This document shows, piece after piece, positions 41,719-51,031 of a stretch of DNA of 64,000 nt. The DNA comes from Sediminibacterium sp. KACHI17. Lineage in GTDB: Bacteria > Bacteroidota > Bacteroidia > Chitinophagales > Chitinophagaceae. The translations under genes were made by a program, and so were the position numbers. The notes below the pieces were generated by a model that worked only from the letters and a program-made list of their open reading frames with translations, was not told the origin of the DNA and searched no databases. The DNA lies in contig NZ_AP029612.1 of NCBI RefSeq assembly GCF_040362915.1, positions 310,001 through 374,000 of the forward strand, given 5' to 3'. Position 1 is the first letter of the stretch, and every line of letters begins with the position of its first letter.

Positions 41719-42462
41719 ATGCCGGACAAAGCGTGGTTCAAGGATTGGTTCAACTCTCATTACTATCATTTATTATACCAGCATAGGGATGATCGTGAGG
41801 CGATGGATTTCATTGCTACATTGATCGGTTATTTAAAGCCTCAAGCCGGCACCAGAATGCTGGATGTTGCTTGCGGTAAGGGAAGGCATAGCAAGGCTCT
41901 GGCCGATATGGGTTTTGATGTTACAGGTATCGATCTGTCTGCAGAATCCATTATTGCAGCTAAAGAACAAGAATCAGATACATTACATTTTTATCAGCAT
42001 GATATGCGTTTGCCTTTTTGGGTGAACTACTACGATTATGCATTTAATTTCTTTACCAGTTTTGGCTATTTCAAAACACGTCGTGAGCATGATAGCGCTA
42101 TTCGAACTGTAGCACAAAGTTTACAACATGGTGGCGGATTTATCATTGATTACCTCAATGTACACTATGCAGAAGATCATTTGGAAAAATCAAATATCAT
42201 AAAGGCCGGTGAAGTAGTTTTTCATATCAGTAAGTGGCATGATGAAGACCATTTTTTCAAACAAATCCAAATTACGGATCCTACACATCCTACACCGCAT
42301 CACTTATACACTGAAAGAGTAGCTAAATTTTCATTGGGTGATTTTACTGATATGCTGGCATATCAAGGCATGCAGGTTCAAGAAGTATTCGGTGATTACC
42401 AATTAGGCAGATATGATGTGCGTAAATCTCCCAGAATGATTATTCTGGCTAAGAAATCTTAG
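41719..42462 (+). CDS. Class I SAM-dependent methyltransferase
   Basis: A 247-residue cytosolic methyltransferase from the ATG at 41719. Motif I is MLDVACGKGRHSKALADMGFDVTGIDLS. The acidic residue ending beta-2 is in GIDLSAESI, and motif IV-like YDYAFNFFTSFGYF follows. The C-terminus carries a domain found in Bacteroidota methyltransferases of unknown substrate. It is divergent from glmM and ends three bases from the convergent hypothetical gene. Confidence 0.8.
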   Translation: MPDKAWFKDWFNSHYYHLLYQHRDDREAMDFIATLIGYLKPQAGTRMLDVACGKGRHSKALADMGFDVTGIDLSAESIIAAKEQESDTLHFYQHDMRLPFWVNYYDYAFNFFTSFGYFKTRREHDSAIRTVAQSLQHGGGFIIDYLNVHYAEDHLEKSNIIKAGEVVFHISKWHDEDHFFKQIQITDPTHPTPHHLYTERVAKFSLGDFTDMLAYQGMQVQEVFGDYQLGRYDVRKSPRMIILAKKS

Positions 42463-42465
42463 TTA

Positions 42466-42882
42466 TTACTTTTCTTTTGCAGGAGATGTATTCTCCGGAG
42501 TTGTCGCTTTCTTGAGGTCAATAACAGTTACATGTCTGGGCGTATGTATTCTGGTTTGACTCTTATCATAAGCGAATGACCCCGGCATATTAAAAACATA
42601 ATTTTTATCTGGCGACCAAACCGGGATACTGTTGGTAATGATTACTTGATTTTCTTTTCGTAGAAGACCTCTTCGCAAAGTGTCTAGTAAAATCGTTTGT
42701 TGCGGATATTCTTTTTCTGTTAATGGTTCAAGTAAAATCGTCCGCTTCTGCTTACTTCTACTATCCAAAAACTGTCTCATATGCTTATTGGTAGATACGT
42801 TAACGGTCTTTTTTTCTTTTTGCTGAGAAAAAGAGGCTACATAAGACAAGATCAGCATTGGCAGAAGTAGTGCTTTTTTCAT
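42466..42882 (-). CDS. Secreted hypothetical protein
   Basis: A 138-residue protein with a signal peptide (MKKALLLPMLILSYVASFSQQ). The mature part is highly basic and polar, with KHMRQFLDSRSKQKRTILLEPLTEKEYPQQTILL and a C-terminal low-complexity tail (KKATTPENTSPAKEK). I do not recognise the family and see no catalytic motif. It lies tail to tail with the methyltransferase gene. Confidence 0.65.
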   Translation of the reverse strand: MKKALLLPMLILSYVASFSQQKEKKTVNVSTNKHMRQFLDSRSKQKRTILLEPLTEKEYPQQTILLDTLRRGLLRKENQVIITNSIPVWSPDKNYVFNMPGSFAYDKSQTRIHTPRHVTVIDLKKATTPENTSPAKEK

Positions 42883-42978
42883 ACTTTAAATTAATCATTT
42901 TTAAAATGGGTGCACGATTTTTTGATAGATATTTTGTTAAAGGTTTATTAACGACACATACAGTAACTTTATCCTCTC

Positions 42979-43617
42979 ATGTTTGATTACTCTTTATTAC
43001 AGTCGTTCTTTCAGCGTCTACTTCAGACCATTTTGGAGTGGGACAGCTGGTTATTCCTGAAAATCAATACTGTATTTACTCATCCAATACTCGATAAGAT
43101 ATTTCCGCTCTGGCGCGATTCAGAGTTATGGGTACCGTTTTATTTATTTCTGATCGTATTGGCGATCGTGAATTTTGGTAAAAAAGCCTGGTCATGGATT
43201 TTGTTTGCGATCATCAATGTAACGTTGACCGATCAGGCCAGTAGTTCACTGATCAAAAATTGGTTCGCCCGTGTTCGCCCATGCAACGAGGAATTATTGT
43301 ACGGGAAAATGAGATTATTATTAGAACACTGCTCGGGTGGTTTCAGTTTCACTTCCTCACATGCCACCAATCATTTTGGATTTGCCATGTTTGTATTCTT
43401 AACGACCAAAGATGTTTTTGGTAAATGGGGTAGATGGTTATTTGTATGGGCTGCTACGATCAGTTATGGTCAGGTCTATGTTGGAGTACATTATCCGGTC
43501 GACATCCTCTTTGGCGCATTATTGGGGATCTGTATTGGAACATTGACCGCAGGCTATTACAACCGTAAAATAGGGCCGATCACTTTAGTGCAAAATGAAA
43601 CATCCCTCTCATCATGA
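42979..43617 (+). CDS. PAP2 family membrane phosphatase
   Basis: A 212-residue inner-membrane phosphatase with about five spans. The three PAP2 motifs are visible: KNWFARVRP (K-x6-RP), SFTSSHATNHFG (variant of PSGH) and VYVGVHYPVDIL. Such enzymes act on undecaprenyl pyrophosphate or on lipid A phosphates. The stop overlaps the start of the ArnT-like gene by four bases (ATGA), which suggests the two work together on lipid-linked or lipid A substrates. Confidence 0.88.
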   Translation: MFDYSLLQSFFQRLLQTILEWDSWLFLKINTVFTHPILDKIFPLWRDSELWVPFYLFLIVLAIVNFGKKAWSWILFAIINVTLTDQASSSLIKNWFARVRPCNEELLYGKMRLLLEHCSGGFSFTSSHATNHFGFAMFVFLTTKDVFGKWGRWLFVWAATISYGQVYVGVHYPVDILFGALLGICIGTLTAGYYNRKIGPITLVQNETSLSS

Positions 43618-45293
43618 ATGATAGATTATTCAAAGGAATTTTATTTGCTTGTCTGGTAGTATATGTTATAAGCATGTGGAGCATTCCAGTGATCGATATC
43701 GATGCTGCACAGTATGCTTCCATGAGCAGGGAAATGTTGGAGAATGGCAGCTATCTTAAATTGTATGACCTGGGTAAAGATTATCTGGATAAACCTCCCA
43801 TGTTGTTTTGGTTGTCCTCTCAAAGCATGCGTTTATTTGGTGTGCATGATTGGGCTTACCGAATTCCTTCCGTTTTATTATTACTGGTTGCGATTTACGC
43901 TACTTATCGGTTATCATTATTGTATTATGAAAAGATCATTGCTCAACTAGCTGCCATTATTTTAGCAAGTTCCCAGGCTGTCTTTTTAATAGCTCATGAT
44001 GTTCGTTGTGATACAATGTTGCTGGGCTGGGTTACATTGAGTTTATGGCAGTTGGCAGCATGGTATGAAACAAAAAAATGGAAGTATGTAATCGTAGCAT
44101 TTGTTGCCATTGCATTTGGAATGATGACAAAAGGACCTATAGCATTGATGGTTCCTGCTTTTGCTTTTGTTCCACATTTTGCCCTGCGTAGAGAGTGGAA
44201 ACAATTTTTTAGATGGGAATATTTGATCGGTTTATTGATCGTTGCCATTTTACTGATTCCGATGAGTATAGGATTGTACCAACAGTATGATCTGGAGCCC
44301 GGAAAAATATTTCATGGAAGACCCATCAATTCTGGTCTTCGATTCTATTATTGGACACAAAGCTTTGGAAGATATACAGGTGAAAATGTTTACAATGAAA
44401 TGAATCATTTCACCTTTTTGTTGGAAAATATGCTTTGGAGTTTTCTTCCCTGGATATTTTTCTTTCTAGCCGGATTGATCTACGCTGTAAAACAACTGAT
44501 ACAACAAAAATGGAAACTTACTGGTCAACAAGAATGGATCAGTGCCGGAGGTTTTATCATCACCTATTGTATCCTCGCACGCAGTCAGGCGCAACTGCCG
44601 CATTATATTTTTGTGGTATTGCCACTGGCTGCTATTGTATCAGCTCGGTTTCTGTATCATCTTTTATTTGAAACAAGAAAATCACTTTTGCATAAAATTT
44701 TTAATGGCCTGCATGGCTTTATTTTTCTATTACTATGGATCGCTGCCGTAGCGTTGACCTGGTGGCCTTTCCCAGAAACTGCTGTAATACTGAAAATCGT
44801 AGCTGTGTTGGGATTACTAGGCGCTTTATATCTGCTTTTCCGACCAACTTCATTGACCCCGCCACTTTTCCAATGGGCCATTTATACTGTAATAGGTGTG
44901 AACTTGTTATTGGTTACCGGATTTTATCCGCAGTTACTAAAATATCAGTTGGGTAATACTGCAGCTTCATTTATCAACCGCTCAGGGCTTGAAAAAGATA
45001 AGGTAGTGATGTATGAGATCGATAATAGCAGGGCATTGCACTTTTATGGGCAACATATTTTTCAAGAGACAAAAGCATTGGATTCCTTACGAACAGATCA
45101 GGTTGTATTAACAAAGAAATCAACAGTTTCCGCACTTCAAGAGCGCTTTCCCAACCTGAATACTATATTTGAGGGAGAATATTTCGGGGTAAGTATGTTG
45201 ACCTTACCTTTTTTGAATCCAAAAACAAGATCAAAAGAAACCGTTTCTTATGTCCTGGTAGATCTGGATGGACAAAAAAATAAGAAACAATAA
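43614..45293 (+). CDS. ArnT-like glycosyltransferase (GT-C, family 39/83)
   Basis: A 559-residue polytopic membrane protein with about twelve spans. The first loop has IDIDAAQYASMSREMLENGSYLKLYDLGKDYLDKPPMLFWLS, matching the acidic loop and KPP motif of ArnT/PMT enzymes that use polyprenyl-phosphate sugars. The C-terminal domain is smaller and periplasmic. ArnT adds an amino sugar to lipid A in Gram-negatives, but here the sugar is unknown. It starts inside the PAP2 stop codon, and the CNNM/CorC gene begins one base after its own stop. Confidence 0.85.
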   Translation: MNDRLFKGILFACLVVYVISMWSIPVIDIDAAQYASMSREMLENGSYLKLYDLGKDYLDKPPMLFWLSSQSMRLFGVHDWAYRIPSVLLLLVAIYATYRLSLLYYEKIIAQLAAIILASSQAVFLIAHDVRCDTMLLGWVTLSLWQLAAWYETKKWKYVIVAFVAIAFGMMTKGPIALMVPAFAFVPHFALRREWKQFFRWEYLIGLLIVAILLIPMSIGLYQQYDLEPGKIFHGRPINSGLRFYYWTQSFGRYTGENVYNEMNHFTFLLENMLWSFLPWIFFFLAGLIYAVKQLIQQKWKLTGQQEWISAGGFIITYCILARSQAQLPHYIFVVLPLAAIVSARFLYHLLFETRKSLLHKIFNGLHGFIFLLLWIAAVALTWWPFPETAVILKIVAVLGLLGALYLLFRPTSLTPPLFQWAIYTVIGVNLLLVTGFYPQLLKYQLGNTAASFINRSGLEKDKVVMYEIDNSRALHFYGQHIFQETKALDSLRTDQVVLTKKSTVSALQERFPNLNTIFEGEYFGVSMLTLPFLNPKTRSKETVSYVLVDLDGQKNKKQ

Positions 45294-45294
45294 C

Positions 45295-46566
45295 ATGACT
45301 GAAGTTTTTATTATACTCGGATTAATCATTCTGAATGGGTTTTTCTCCATGGCAGAAATTGCTTTGGTATCTGCGCGAAAGGCAAGACTAGAAGCGCAGG
45401 CTGCAAAAGGAGATGCAGAAGCAAAAAGGGCATTGGATCTGGCCAATCATCCCGACACTTTCTTATCAACCATACAGATCGGTATTACATTGGTAGGGGT
45501 TTTAACCGGTATCTACTCCGGCGATACATTCAAAGAACCTTTGAAAGATTGGCTATCTCAATATGGCACATTTGGTGAGTATGCTAGTACCGTAGCCACG
45601 ATTATCATCGTGATCATTGTAACCTATCTCTCACTCGTATTAGGAGAACTGGTACCGAAAAGAATCGGCCTAAGTAATCCCGAAGGCATAGCCAAATCAG
45701 TGGCGGGTCCGATGCGTGTGGTTACTTGGATCACCTTTCCATTTATCTGGTTATTGAGTAAGTCATCACATCTCATTATTCGCTTGCTGAATATGAAGCC
45801 CAATGATAATCAGGTAACGGAAGAAGAGATCAAAGCCATTATCAGTGAAGGAACAGAGCAGGGCACCATTGAAGAAGCAGAACAAGAAATCATCGAACGT
45901 GTTTTCCATTTGAGTGATCGAAATATTACTTCACTCATGACACATAGAAGTGATATTGTTTGGTTAGAGGTAGATGATACTGTCACTAAAGTGAGAGGGG
46001 AGGTGATGGAAAATATGCATTCCGTATATCCTGTTTGTGAAAAGGATATCGATCATATCAAAGGTGTGGTATCACTCAAAGATCTGTTTGCGGCACATGC
46101 GGATGCTACGATCAGCAGTCTGATGAAAGATGCCATGTATGTGCCTGAAAACAATACGGCCTATCAGGTACTGGAAAAATTCAAGCAAACCAAGATCCAT
46201 CACTGTTTTATTGTGGATGAATATGGATCAGTACTGGGTTTGATCACCCTCAATGATATATTGGAAGCCATTGTTGGAGATATCCCTCAAGAAGAAGATG
46301 AGGCTTATGAAATTCTGGAGCGAGCAGATGGTAGCTTTTTAGTGGATGCTCAAATTCCATTCTACGATTTCCTTACTCATTTTGATAAAACTGAATGGAT
46401 GATGGAAGGAGACCGCGGTTTTGATACACTGGCAGGATTCATCATTCATGAACTCGAAAAGATTCCAGTCACAGGTGATATGATGGAATGGAAAATGTTC
46501 CGTTTTGAGATCATCGATATGGATCAACATCGAATCGATAAGATCCTGGTGACCATCATTGAATAA
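45295..46566 (+). CDS. CNNM/CorC family transporter-associated protein ('hemolysin' family)
   Basis: A 423-residue membrane protein. The N-terminal DUF21/CNNM transmembrane domain reads LGLIILNGFFSMAEIALVSARKARLE, and HPDTFLSTIQIGITLVGVLTG and VLGELVPKRIGL follow. Next come two CBS domains (around residues 205-335, including MTHRSDIVWLEVDD and HHCFIVDEYGSVLGLITLNDILEAIVG) and a C-terminal CorC/HlyC domain. The family is linked to magnesium or cobalt efflux. The old name 'hemolysin' is not functional evidence. It begins one base after the ArnT-like gene. Confidence 0.9.
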   Translation: MTEVFIILGLIILNGFFSMAEIALVSARKARLEAQAAKGDAEAKRALDLANHPDTFLSTIQIGITLVGVLTGIYSGDTFKEPLKDWLSQYGTFGEYASTVATIIIVIIVTYLSLVLGELVPKRIGLSNPEGIAKSVAGPMRVVTWITFPFIWLLSKSSHLIIRLLNMKPNDNQVTEEEIKAIISEGTEQGTIEEAEQEIIERVFHLSDRNITSLMTHRSDIVWLEVDDTVTKVRGEVMENMHSVYPVCEKDIDHIKGVVSLKDLFAAHADATISSLMKDAMYVPENNTAYQVLEKFKQTKIHHCFIVDEYGSVLGLITLNDILEAIVGDIPQEEDEAYEILERADGSFLVDAQIPFYDFLTHFDKTEWMMEGDRGFDTLAGFIIHELEKIPVTGDMMEWKMFRFEIIDMDQHRIDKILVTIIE

Positions 46567-46571
46567 ATCTA

Positions 46572-47060
46572 TTAGAATCGGAAAACGGTCTCTCTCTTCG
46601 GATAATCCAGCTTATAGGTTTTTTGTACACCTTTTGTTTTCATATGGACAATATTGACCTGATTGGTCTCATAATCATACAATAGGCTACAGTCCACTGC
46701 AACAGTATTGATCACCGACTGGTTTTCTACTTCAAAATAACACCAGGTGCTTTCCATTTGTCGCTCATATCCCAGGATGTGAAAACTTACGGGTTTCCCG
46801 TTCACATTCAATTTTAATCGCTGTGAAACATAAGCCTGTAGGTGTTTTTCAATCAATTCCTTTTTTGCAGGATCTAATATGTCGATCTTTTGTTTGCTGA
46901 ATTGTTGTAAGGTCTTTTCCAGATCATCACTAAATACCCGTATACTAATTTCTAAGGTGGCTTCTTTCTGGTTATGATTGATGTCAATAACCGACATAAA
47001 AAAAGGATGCGCTACATTGAGCAATCCGACCAGCATCCATTGAATCATTATATTTACCAT
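46572..47060 (-). CDS. DUF6702-like secreted protein
   Basis: A 162-residue protein from the ATG at 47060; a longer frame adds nine residues. The N-terminal hydrophobic stretch IQWMLVGLLNVAHPFFMSVIDINHN is a signal peptide, and HPFFMS followed by TLEISIRVFSDDLE is typical of DUF6702 proteins. Beta-rich segments (YFEVENQSVINTVAVDCSLL) follow, ending KRETVFRF. In Bacteroidota these proteins are often next to HupE/UreJ or M1 peptidase genes, as here. Function unknown. Confidence 0.75.
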   Translation of the reverse strand: MVNIMIQWMLVGLLNVAHPFFMSVIDINHNQKEATLEISIRVFSDDLEKTLQQFSKQKIDILDPAKKELIEKHLQAYVSQRLKLNVNGKPVSFHILGYERQMESTWCYFEVENQSVINTVAVDCSLLYDYETNQVNIVHMKTKGVQKTYKLDYPKRETVFRF

Positions 47061-47114
47061 CTCAAAATCTTGCTTTTGCAGATACAAAGGTCACAATAAA
47101 ATTACAATTCACCT

Positions 47115-47696
47115 ATGGATCAGTTTTTAGTTTATTTTGAAACAGGATTTCAGCATATAGCCGATCTGAAGGGGATCGATCATATCCTCTTTGTTTTCGC
47201 GCTTTGTATCCGTTATCAGTTTGCCGATTGGAAAAAACTCCTGATCCTGGTCACTTCCTTTACGATCGGACATTCCATTACCCTAGCTTTAAGTGTCTTT
47301 GATATTGTACATTATTCTGTTGCATGGATCGAGTTTTTGATTCCGGTAACCATTGTTATCACAGCGATCAGTAACGTTTTTGTGACCAAGTTTACCTTTA
47401 AAAGCAAATTTCCGCTGATCTACTTCTTTGCCCTGTTTTTCGGGCTGATCCATGGCTTGGGCTTTAGCAATTACCTGAAAAGTATGCTGGGAAAGGATGA
47501 AAGTATCATTGGTCAGCTACTGGCCTTTAATTTGGGATTAGAGGCCGGACAGATCATAATCGTGATGGCTATTTTACTCATTTCATTTATATTCGTTCAA
47601 CTTTTGAAGTGGAACCGCAGAGAGTTTCTCTTGTTCATAACAGGGGGGGTATTTGCAGTGGCACTTCTTATGGCATTAGAAAGACTACCTCAATAA
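47115..47696 (+). CDS. HupE/UreJ family membrane protein
   Basis: A 193-residue integral membrane protein with about six spans. The family features are FQHIADLKGIDHILFVFALC, LVTSFTIGHSITLALSVF and LFFGLIHGLGFSNYL, containing conserved His/Asp residues that may bind a metal. HupE and UreJ are proposed nickel or cobalt permeases. No hydrogenase or urease gene is here, so the metal is unknown. The gene is divergent from DUF6702 and 10 bases ahead of the M1 peptidase gene. Confidence 0.82.
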   Translation: MDQFLVYFETGFQHIADLKGIDHILFVFALCIRYQFADWKKLLILVTSFTIGHSITLALSVFDIVHYSVAWIEFLIPVTIVITAISNVFVTKFTFKSKFPLIYFFALFFGLIHGLGFSNYLKSMLGKDESIIGQLLAFNLGLEAGQIIIVMAILLISFIFVQLLKWNRREFLLFITGGVFAVALLMALERLPQ

Positions 47697-47706
47697 AAAC
47701 CAAAAG

Positions 47707-50073
47707 ATGAAAAAAATTGCTTCACTGGTAGTGGCATTTGGTATGATCATCTCGCTTCAGGCGCAGAATATCATGAATAATCCCACTTCTAATCATGGAA
47801 ACAAATTTGAGCAGTTAGGTACCATTCTTCCAACACCGAATGAGTATCGTACTGCGAGTGGTGCACCCGGACCAAAATATTGGCAGCAGCGTGCAGACTA
47901 TAACATCAAAGCAGAGTTAGATGAAGCTAACCTCAAACTCAAAGGAAGTGAAACAGTAACTTATTACAACAACTCTCCTGATGTATTGACCTATATCTGG
48001 TTACAGTTGGATGAAAATGAGCACAGCTCTGTGAACAATGCCGGCTATGAAGATGCCAGTTCATTGCGTCAGGTGAGTGTGAATGCTTTGGATAATATGC
48101 AAGAGCGTAAATCTGATAATGGCTACGGTCATATTATCAGCAAATTGACAGATGCTACCGGTAAAAATTTAAAATATACCATCAATCGTACGATGATGCG
48201 TATTGATTTACCGACACCCTTAAAGCCAGGACAAAAATTCGTGTTCAATCTGGATTGGAGTTATAAGATCTCTGATCGTATGGTGAAAAACGGTCGTGGT
48301 GGATATGAGTTGGTGGATGGTAATCATCTGTTCACGATGGCGCAGTGGTTTCCTCGTCTTTGCGTGTACAGTGATTTTCAGGGATGGCAGAACCATCAAT
48401 TCACCGGAAGAGGTGAATTTGCACTGACTTTTGGTAATTACAATGTACAGATCACTGTTCCTGCTGATCATGTTGTGTTAAGTACCGGTGAATGTCAAAA
48501 CTATGCGCAAGTGCTCACACCGGCGCAAATGGCTCGCTGGAATCAGGCTCAATCTGCTAAAGAACCGGTAGAGATCGTAACCCTAGAAGAAGCTAAAAAA
48601 GCTGAACAAGGTAAGAGTACACAAAAGAAGACCTGGATCTACAAAGCAGATAATGTTCGTGACTTTGCATGGACCTCCAGCCGTAAATATGTATGGGATG
48701 CAATGCCTGTATATATTGAGGGTAAGAAAGTAATGTGTATGAGCGGTTATGGTAAAGAAGCATATGGCTTGTACAGAAAATATTCTACCAAAGCGGTTGC
48801 TCATACCATTAAGAGTTATTCTAAGTTCTCTATTCCTTATCCATATCCGGTTGCTCAAAGTATTGAAGCATCAAATGGTATGGAATATCCAATGATCTGT
48901 TTCAATTATGGAAGAACGAATGCTGATGGAACTTACAGTGAAGCCACTAAATATGGTATGCTGGGAGTGATCATCCATGAAGTAGGACACAATTTCTTCC
49001 CTATGATCGTGAACAGTGACGAGCGTCAGTGGTCATGGATGGATGAAGGATTGAATACCTTTGTTCAATACCTGTCAGAGGAATTATGGGACAATAAATA
49101 TCCTTCACGTCGTGGGCCAGCTTGGGCGATCGTAGATTACATGAAATCTCCGAAAGAACAGTTAGAGCCAATTATGACCAATAGTGAAAATATTATTCAG
49201 TTTGGTCCAAACGCTTATTCAAAACCTGCTACCGGATTGAATATTCTTCGTGAAACCATTATGGGAAGAGAGTTGTTTGATTTTGCATTCCGTGAGTATG
49301 CACGTCGTTGGGCATTTAAACACCCAACACCTGCAGATCTTTTCCGTACAATGGAAGATGCCAGTGCTGTTGATCTGGACTGGTTCTGGAGAGGTTGGTT
49401 TTATAGTATTGATGCTTGTGATATCGCTATTGATACGGTACGTTATGCTGTATTCGATCCGAATGCACAACCTCAGCAGCGTCCTTCAACTGAAGGTCGT
49501 ACCATGCCGATCGACAAACCTGTATTGAATGCATTTGAAGACATTTCAAAGATCCGTAACAGAGAAGATAAAAGCATTGTTTTCCAAACAGATGTAGATA
49601 CTTCTTTGCGTGATTTTTATTGGAGATATGCACGTGGTCTTGAGCCTTATGATTCTGTGACCAGAGTTCCTTTCCCTTCTTTCGGAACACCGGAAGCACT
49701 GAGTGATGCGGAAAAAGCGAAATACAAGGATATGCATTTGTATGAGATCACTTTTAGCAATAAAGGTGGATTGGTAATGCCATTGATCGTTGAGTTCACT
49801 TTTGAAGATGGAACCAAAGAAACAGAACGTATTTCTGCACAGATTTGGAGAAAGAATGAGAATAAAGTGACCCGCTTGTTCATGACCAAGAAAAAAGCAG
49901 TGAGCATCAAGCAAGACCCGATGCGTGAAACGGCTGATATCAATGAAACAAATAACAAGTGGCCATCAGTAGCTGAACCTTCTAAATTCCAGTTGTTCAA
50001 AATGCGTGCTGCTGCTCGCGGTCAATCACAAGGAGTGAACCCAATGCAAAATGCACAACAAAAGAAAAATTAA
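47707..50073 (+). CDS. Secreted M1 family metallopeptidase
   Basis: A 788-residue zinc aminopeptidase-like protein with a signal peptide (KKIASLVVAFGMIISLQAQ). An N-terminal beta-domain (YNIKAELDEANLKLKGSETVTYYNNSP) precedes the gluzincin core: H424-E-x-x-H428 in HEVGHNFF and E447 in SWMDEGLN, the third zinc ligand 19 residues on. The exopeptidase GxMEN loop appears as ASNGMEYPM. The C-terminus has a further beta domain. It probably trims peptides in the periplasm or outside. It is cotranscribed with HupE/UreJ and followed by a terminator. Confidence 0.9.
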   Translation: MKKIASLVVAFGMIISLQAQNIMNNPTSNHGNKFEQLGTILPTPNEYRTASGAPGPKYWQQRADYNIKAELDEANLKLKGSETVTYYNNSPDVLTYIWLQLDENEHSSVNNAGYEDASSLRQVSVNALDNMQERKSDNGYGHIISKLTDATGKNLKYTINRTMMRIDLPTPLKPGQKFVFNLDWSYKISDRMVKNGRGGYELVDGNHLFTMAQWFPRLCVYSDFQGWQNHQFTGRGEFALTFGNYNVQITVPADHVVLSTGECQNYAQVLTPAQMARWNQAQSAKEPVEIVTLEEAKKAEQGKSTQKKTWIYKADNVRDFAWTSSRKYVWDAMPVYIEGKKVMCMSGYGKEAYGLYRKYSTKAVAHTIKSYSKFSIPYPYPVAQSIEASNGMEYPMICFNYGRTNADGTYSEATKYGMLGVIIHEVGHNFFPMIVNSDERQWSWMDEGLNTFVQYLSEELWDNKYPSRRGPAWAIVDYMKSPKEQLEPIMTNSENIIQFGPNAYSKPATGLNILRETIMGRELFDFAFREYARRWAFKHPTPADLFRTMEDASAVDLDWFWRGWFYSIDACDIAIDTVRYAVFDPNAQPQQRPSTEGRTMPIDKPVLNAFEDISKIRNREDKSIVFQTDVDTSLRDFYWRYARGLEPYDSVTRVPFPSFGTPEALSDAEKAKYKDMHLYEITFSNKGGLVMPLIVEFTFEDGTKETERISAQIWRKNENKVTRLFMTKKKAVSIKQDPMRETADINETNNKWPSVAEPSKFQLFKMRAAARGQSQGVNPMQNAQQKKN

Positions 50074-50091
50074 ACTGAATTGATTCTTTAT

Positions 50092-50128
50092 AAAGCCGTT
50101 TCTTACCCATCGTAGAAACGGCTTTTTT
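50092..50128 (+). terminator. Terminator after the M1 peptidase gene
   Basis: Arms 50092-50103 (AAAGCCGTTTCT) and 50114-50125 pair over 12 bp with a 10-base loop, followed by T's to 50128. Confidence 0.9.
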
Positions 50129-50145
50129 ATGTAAAACAAACATCC

Positions 50146-50967
50146 ATGCGCTTCATTTTATCTTCTCTTTTATTATGCTTATCGATCAATCTGTTCGCAG
50201 CTTCTGTGGATACGATAACAATTTATAGCAAGGCGATGCGTAAAAACATCAAGACCGTTGTAGTAAAGCCGGAAGGATATGACTTTCAGGGAAAAAAGAA
50301 ATATCCTGTGGTGTATTTACTGCATGGGTATGGCGGTAACTATCGAAATTGGATCACCAGAGTTCCACAGATCCAAACACTGGCAGACCAACATCAGCTG
50401 ATGATCGTTTGTCCTGATGGTGCCATCGGTAGCTGGTATTTTGATAGTCCGATCGATAGCAGCTATCAGTATGAGACCTTTGTAAGTAAGGAAGTGCCTG
50501 ATTTTATTGACGGCACTTATCACACCATAGCTGATCGAAAGGGCAGGGTGATCACCGGTTTGAGTATGGGCGGACATGGAGGGATGTTCATAGGATTCAG
50601 GCATGCGGATCGTTTCAGTGGTTGTGGCAGTATGAGCGGAGCCCTGCATGTATCTATGATCACCAAAGGATATGATGTAGAAAAAAGATTAGGGGATACT
50701 GCATTGAATAAAAAGTATTGGCAGGATTGGAGTGTATTGAAAGTGATTGAGCAATATCCTAAAGACTCTTTATCGATCATTATTGATTGTGGTATACAAG
50801 ACCGGATCATCGGTATGAGCCGTGCAGCACATGATAAATTGATGAAACTAAATATTCCACACGATTACATAGAAAGACCAGGTGGACATGATTGGCCTTA
50901 TTGGAGAACGGCTATTGATTACCAACTGTTGTTCTTCCGAAAGCACTTTGATAAAATGCTTAACTAA
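50146..50967 (+). CDS. Secreted esterase, alpha/beta-hydrolase (esterase D-like)
   Basis: A 273-residue alpha/beta-hydrolase with a signal peptide (RFILSSLLLCLSINLFAAS). The oxyanion region is VVYLLHGYGGNYRNW. The nucleophile elbow is GLSMGG with S140, and the catalytic histidine is probably in PGGHDWPYW near the C-terminus. The architecture matches the putative esterase/feruloyl-esterase family (esterase D-like). The substrate is not clear. It has its own terminator and is probably independent of the M1 gene. Confidence 0.88.
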   Translation: MRFILSSLLLCLSINLFAASVDTITIYSKAMRKNIKTVVVKPEGYDFQGKKKYPVVYLLHGYGGNYRNWITRVPQIQTLADQHQLMIVCPDGAIGSWYFDSPIDSSYQYETFVSKEVPDFIDGTYHTIADRKGRVITGLSMGGHGGMFIGFRHADRFSGCGSMSGALHVSMITKGYDVEKRLGDTALNKKYWQDWSVLKVIEQYPKDSLSIIIDCGIQDRIIGMSRAAHDKLMKLNIPHDYIERPGGHDWPYWRTAIDYQLLFFRKHFDKMLN

Positions 50968-50974
50968 AAAAAGA

Positions 50975-51004
50975 AAGCAACCTCCTTGCCTGAGGTTGCT
51001 TCTT
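50975..51004 (+). terminator. Terminator after the esterase gene
   Basis: Arms 50975-50984 and 50992-51001 pair over 10 bp (GCAACCTC/GAGGTTGC core) with a 7-base loop. A's precede and a T-rich run follows. Confidence 0.85.
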
Positions 51005-51031
51005 ACTGCATGTTATACAGTGTACCCGTTA

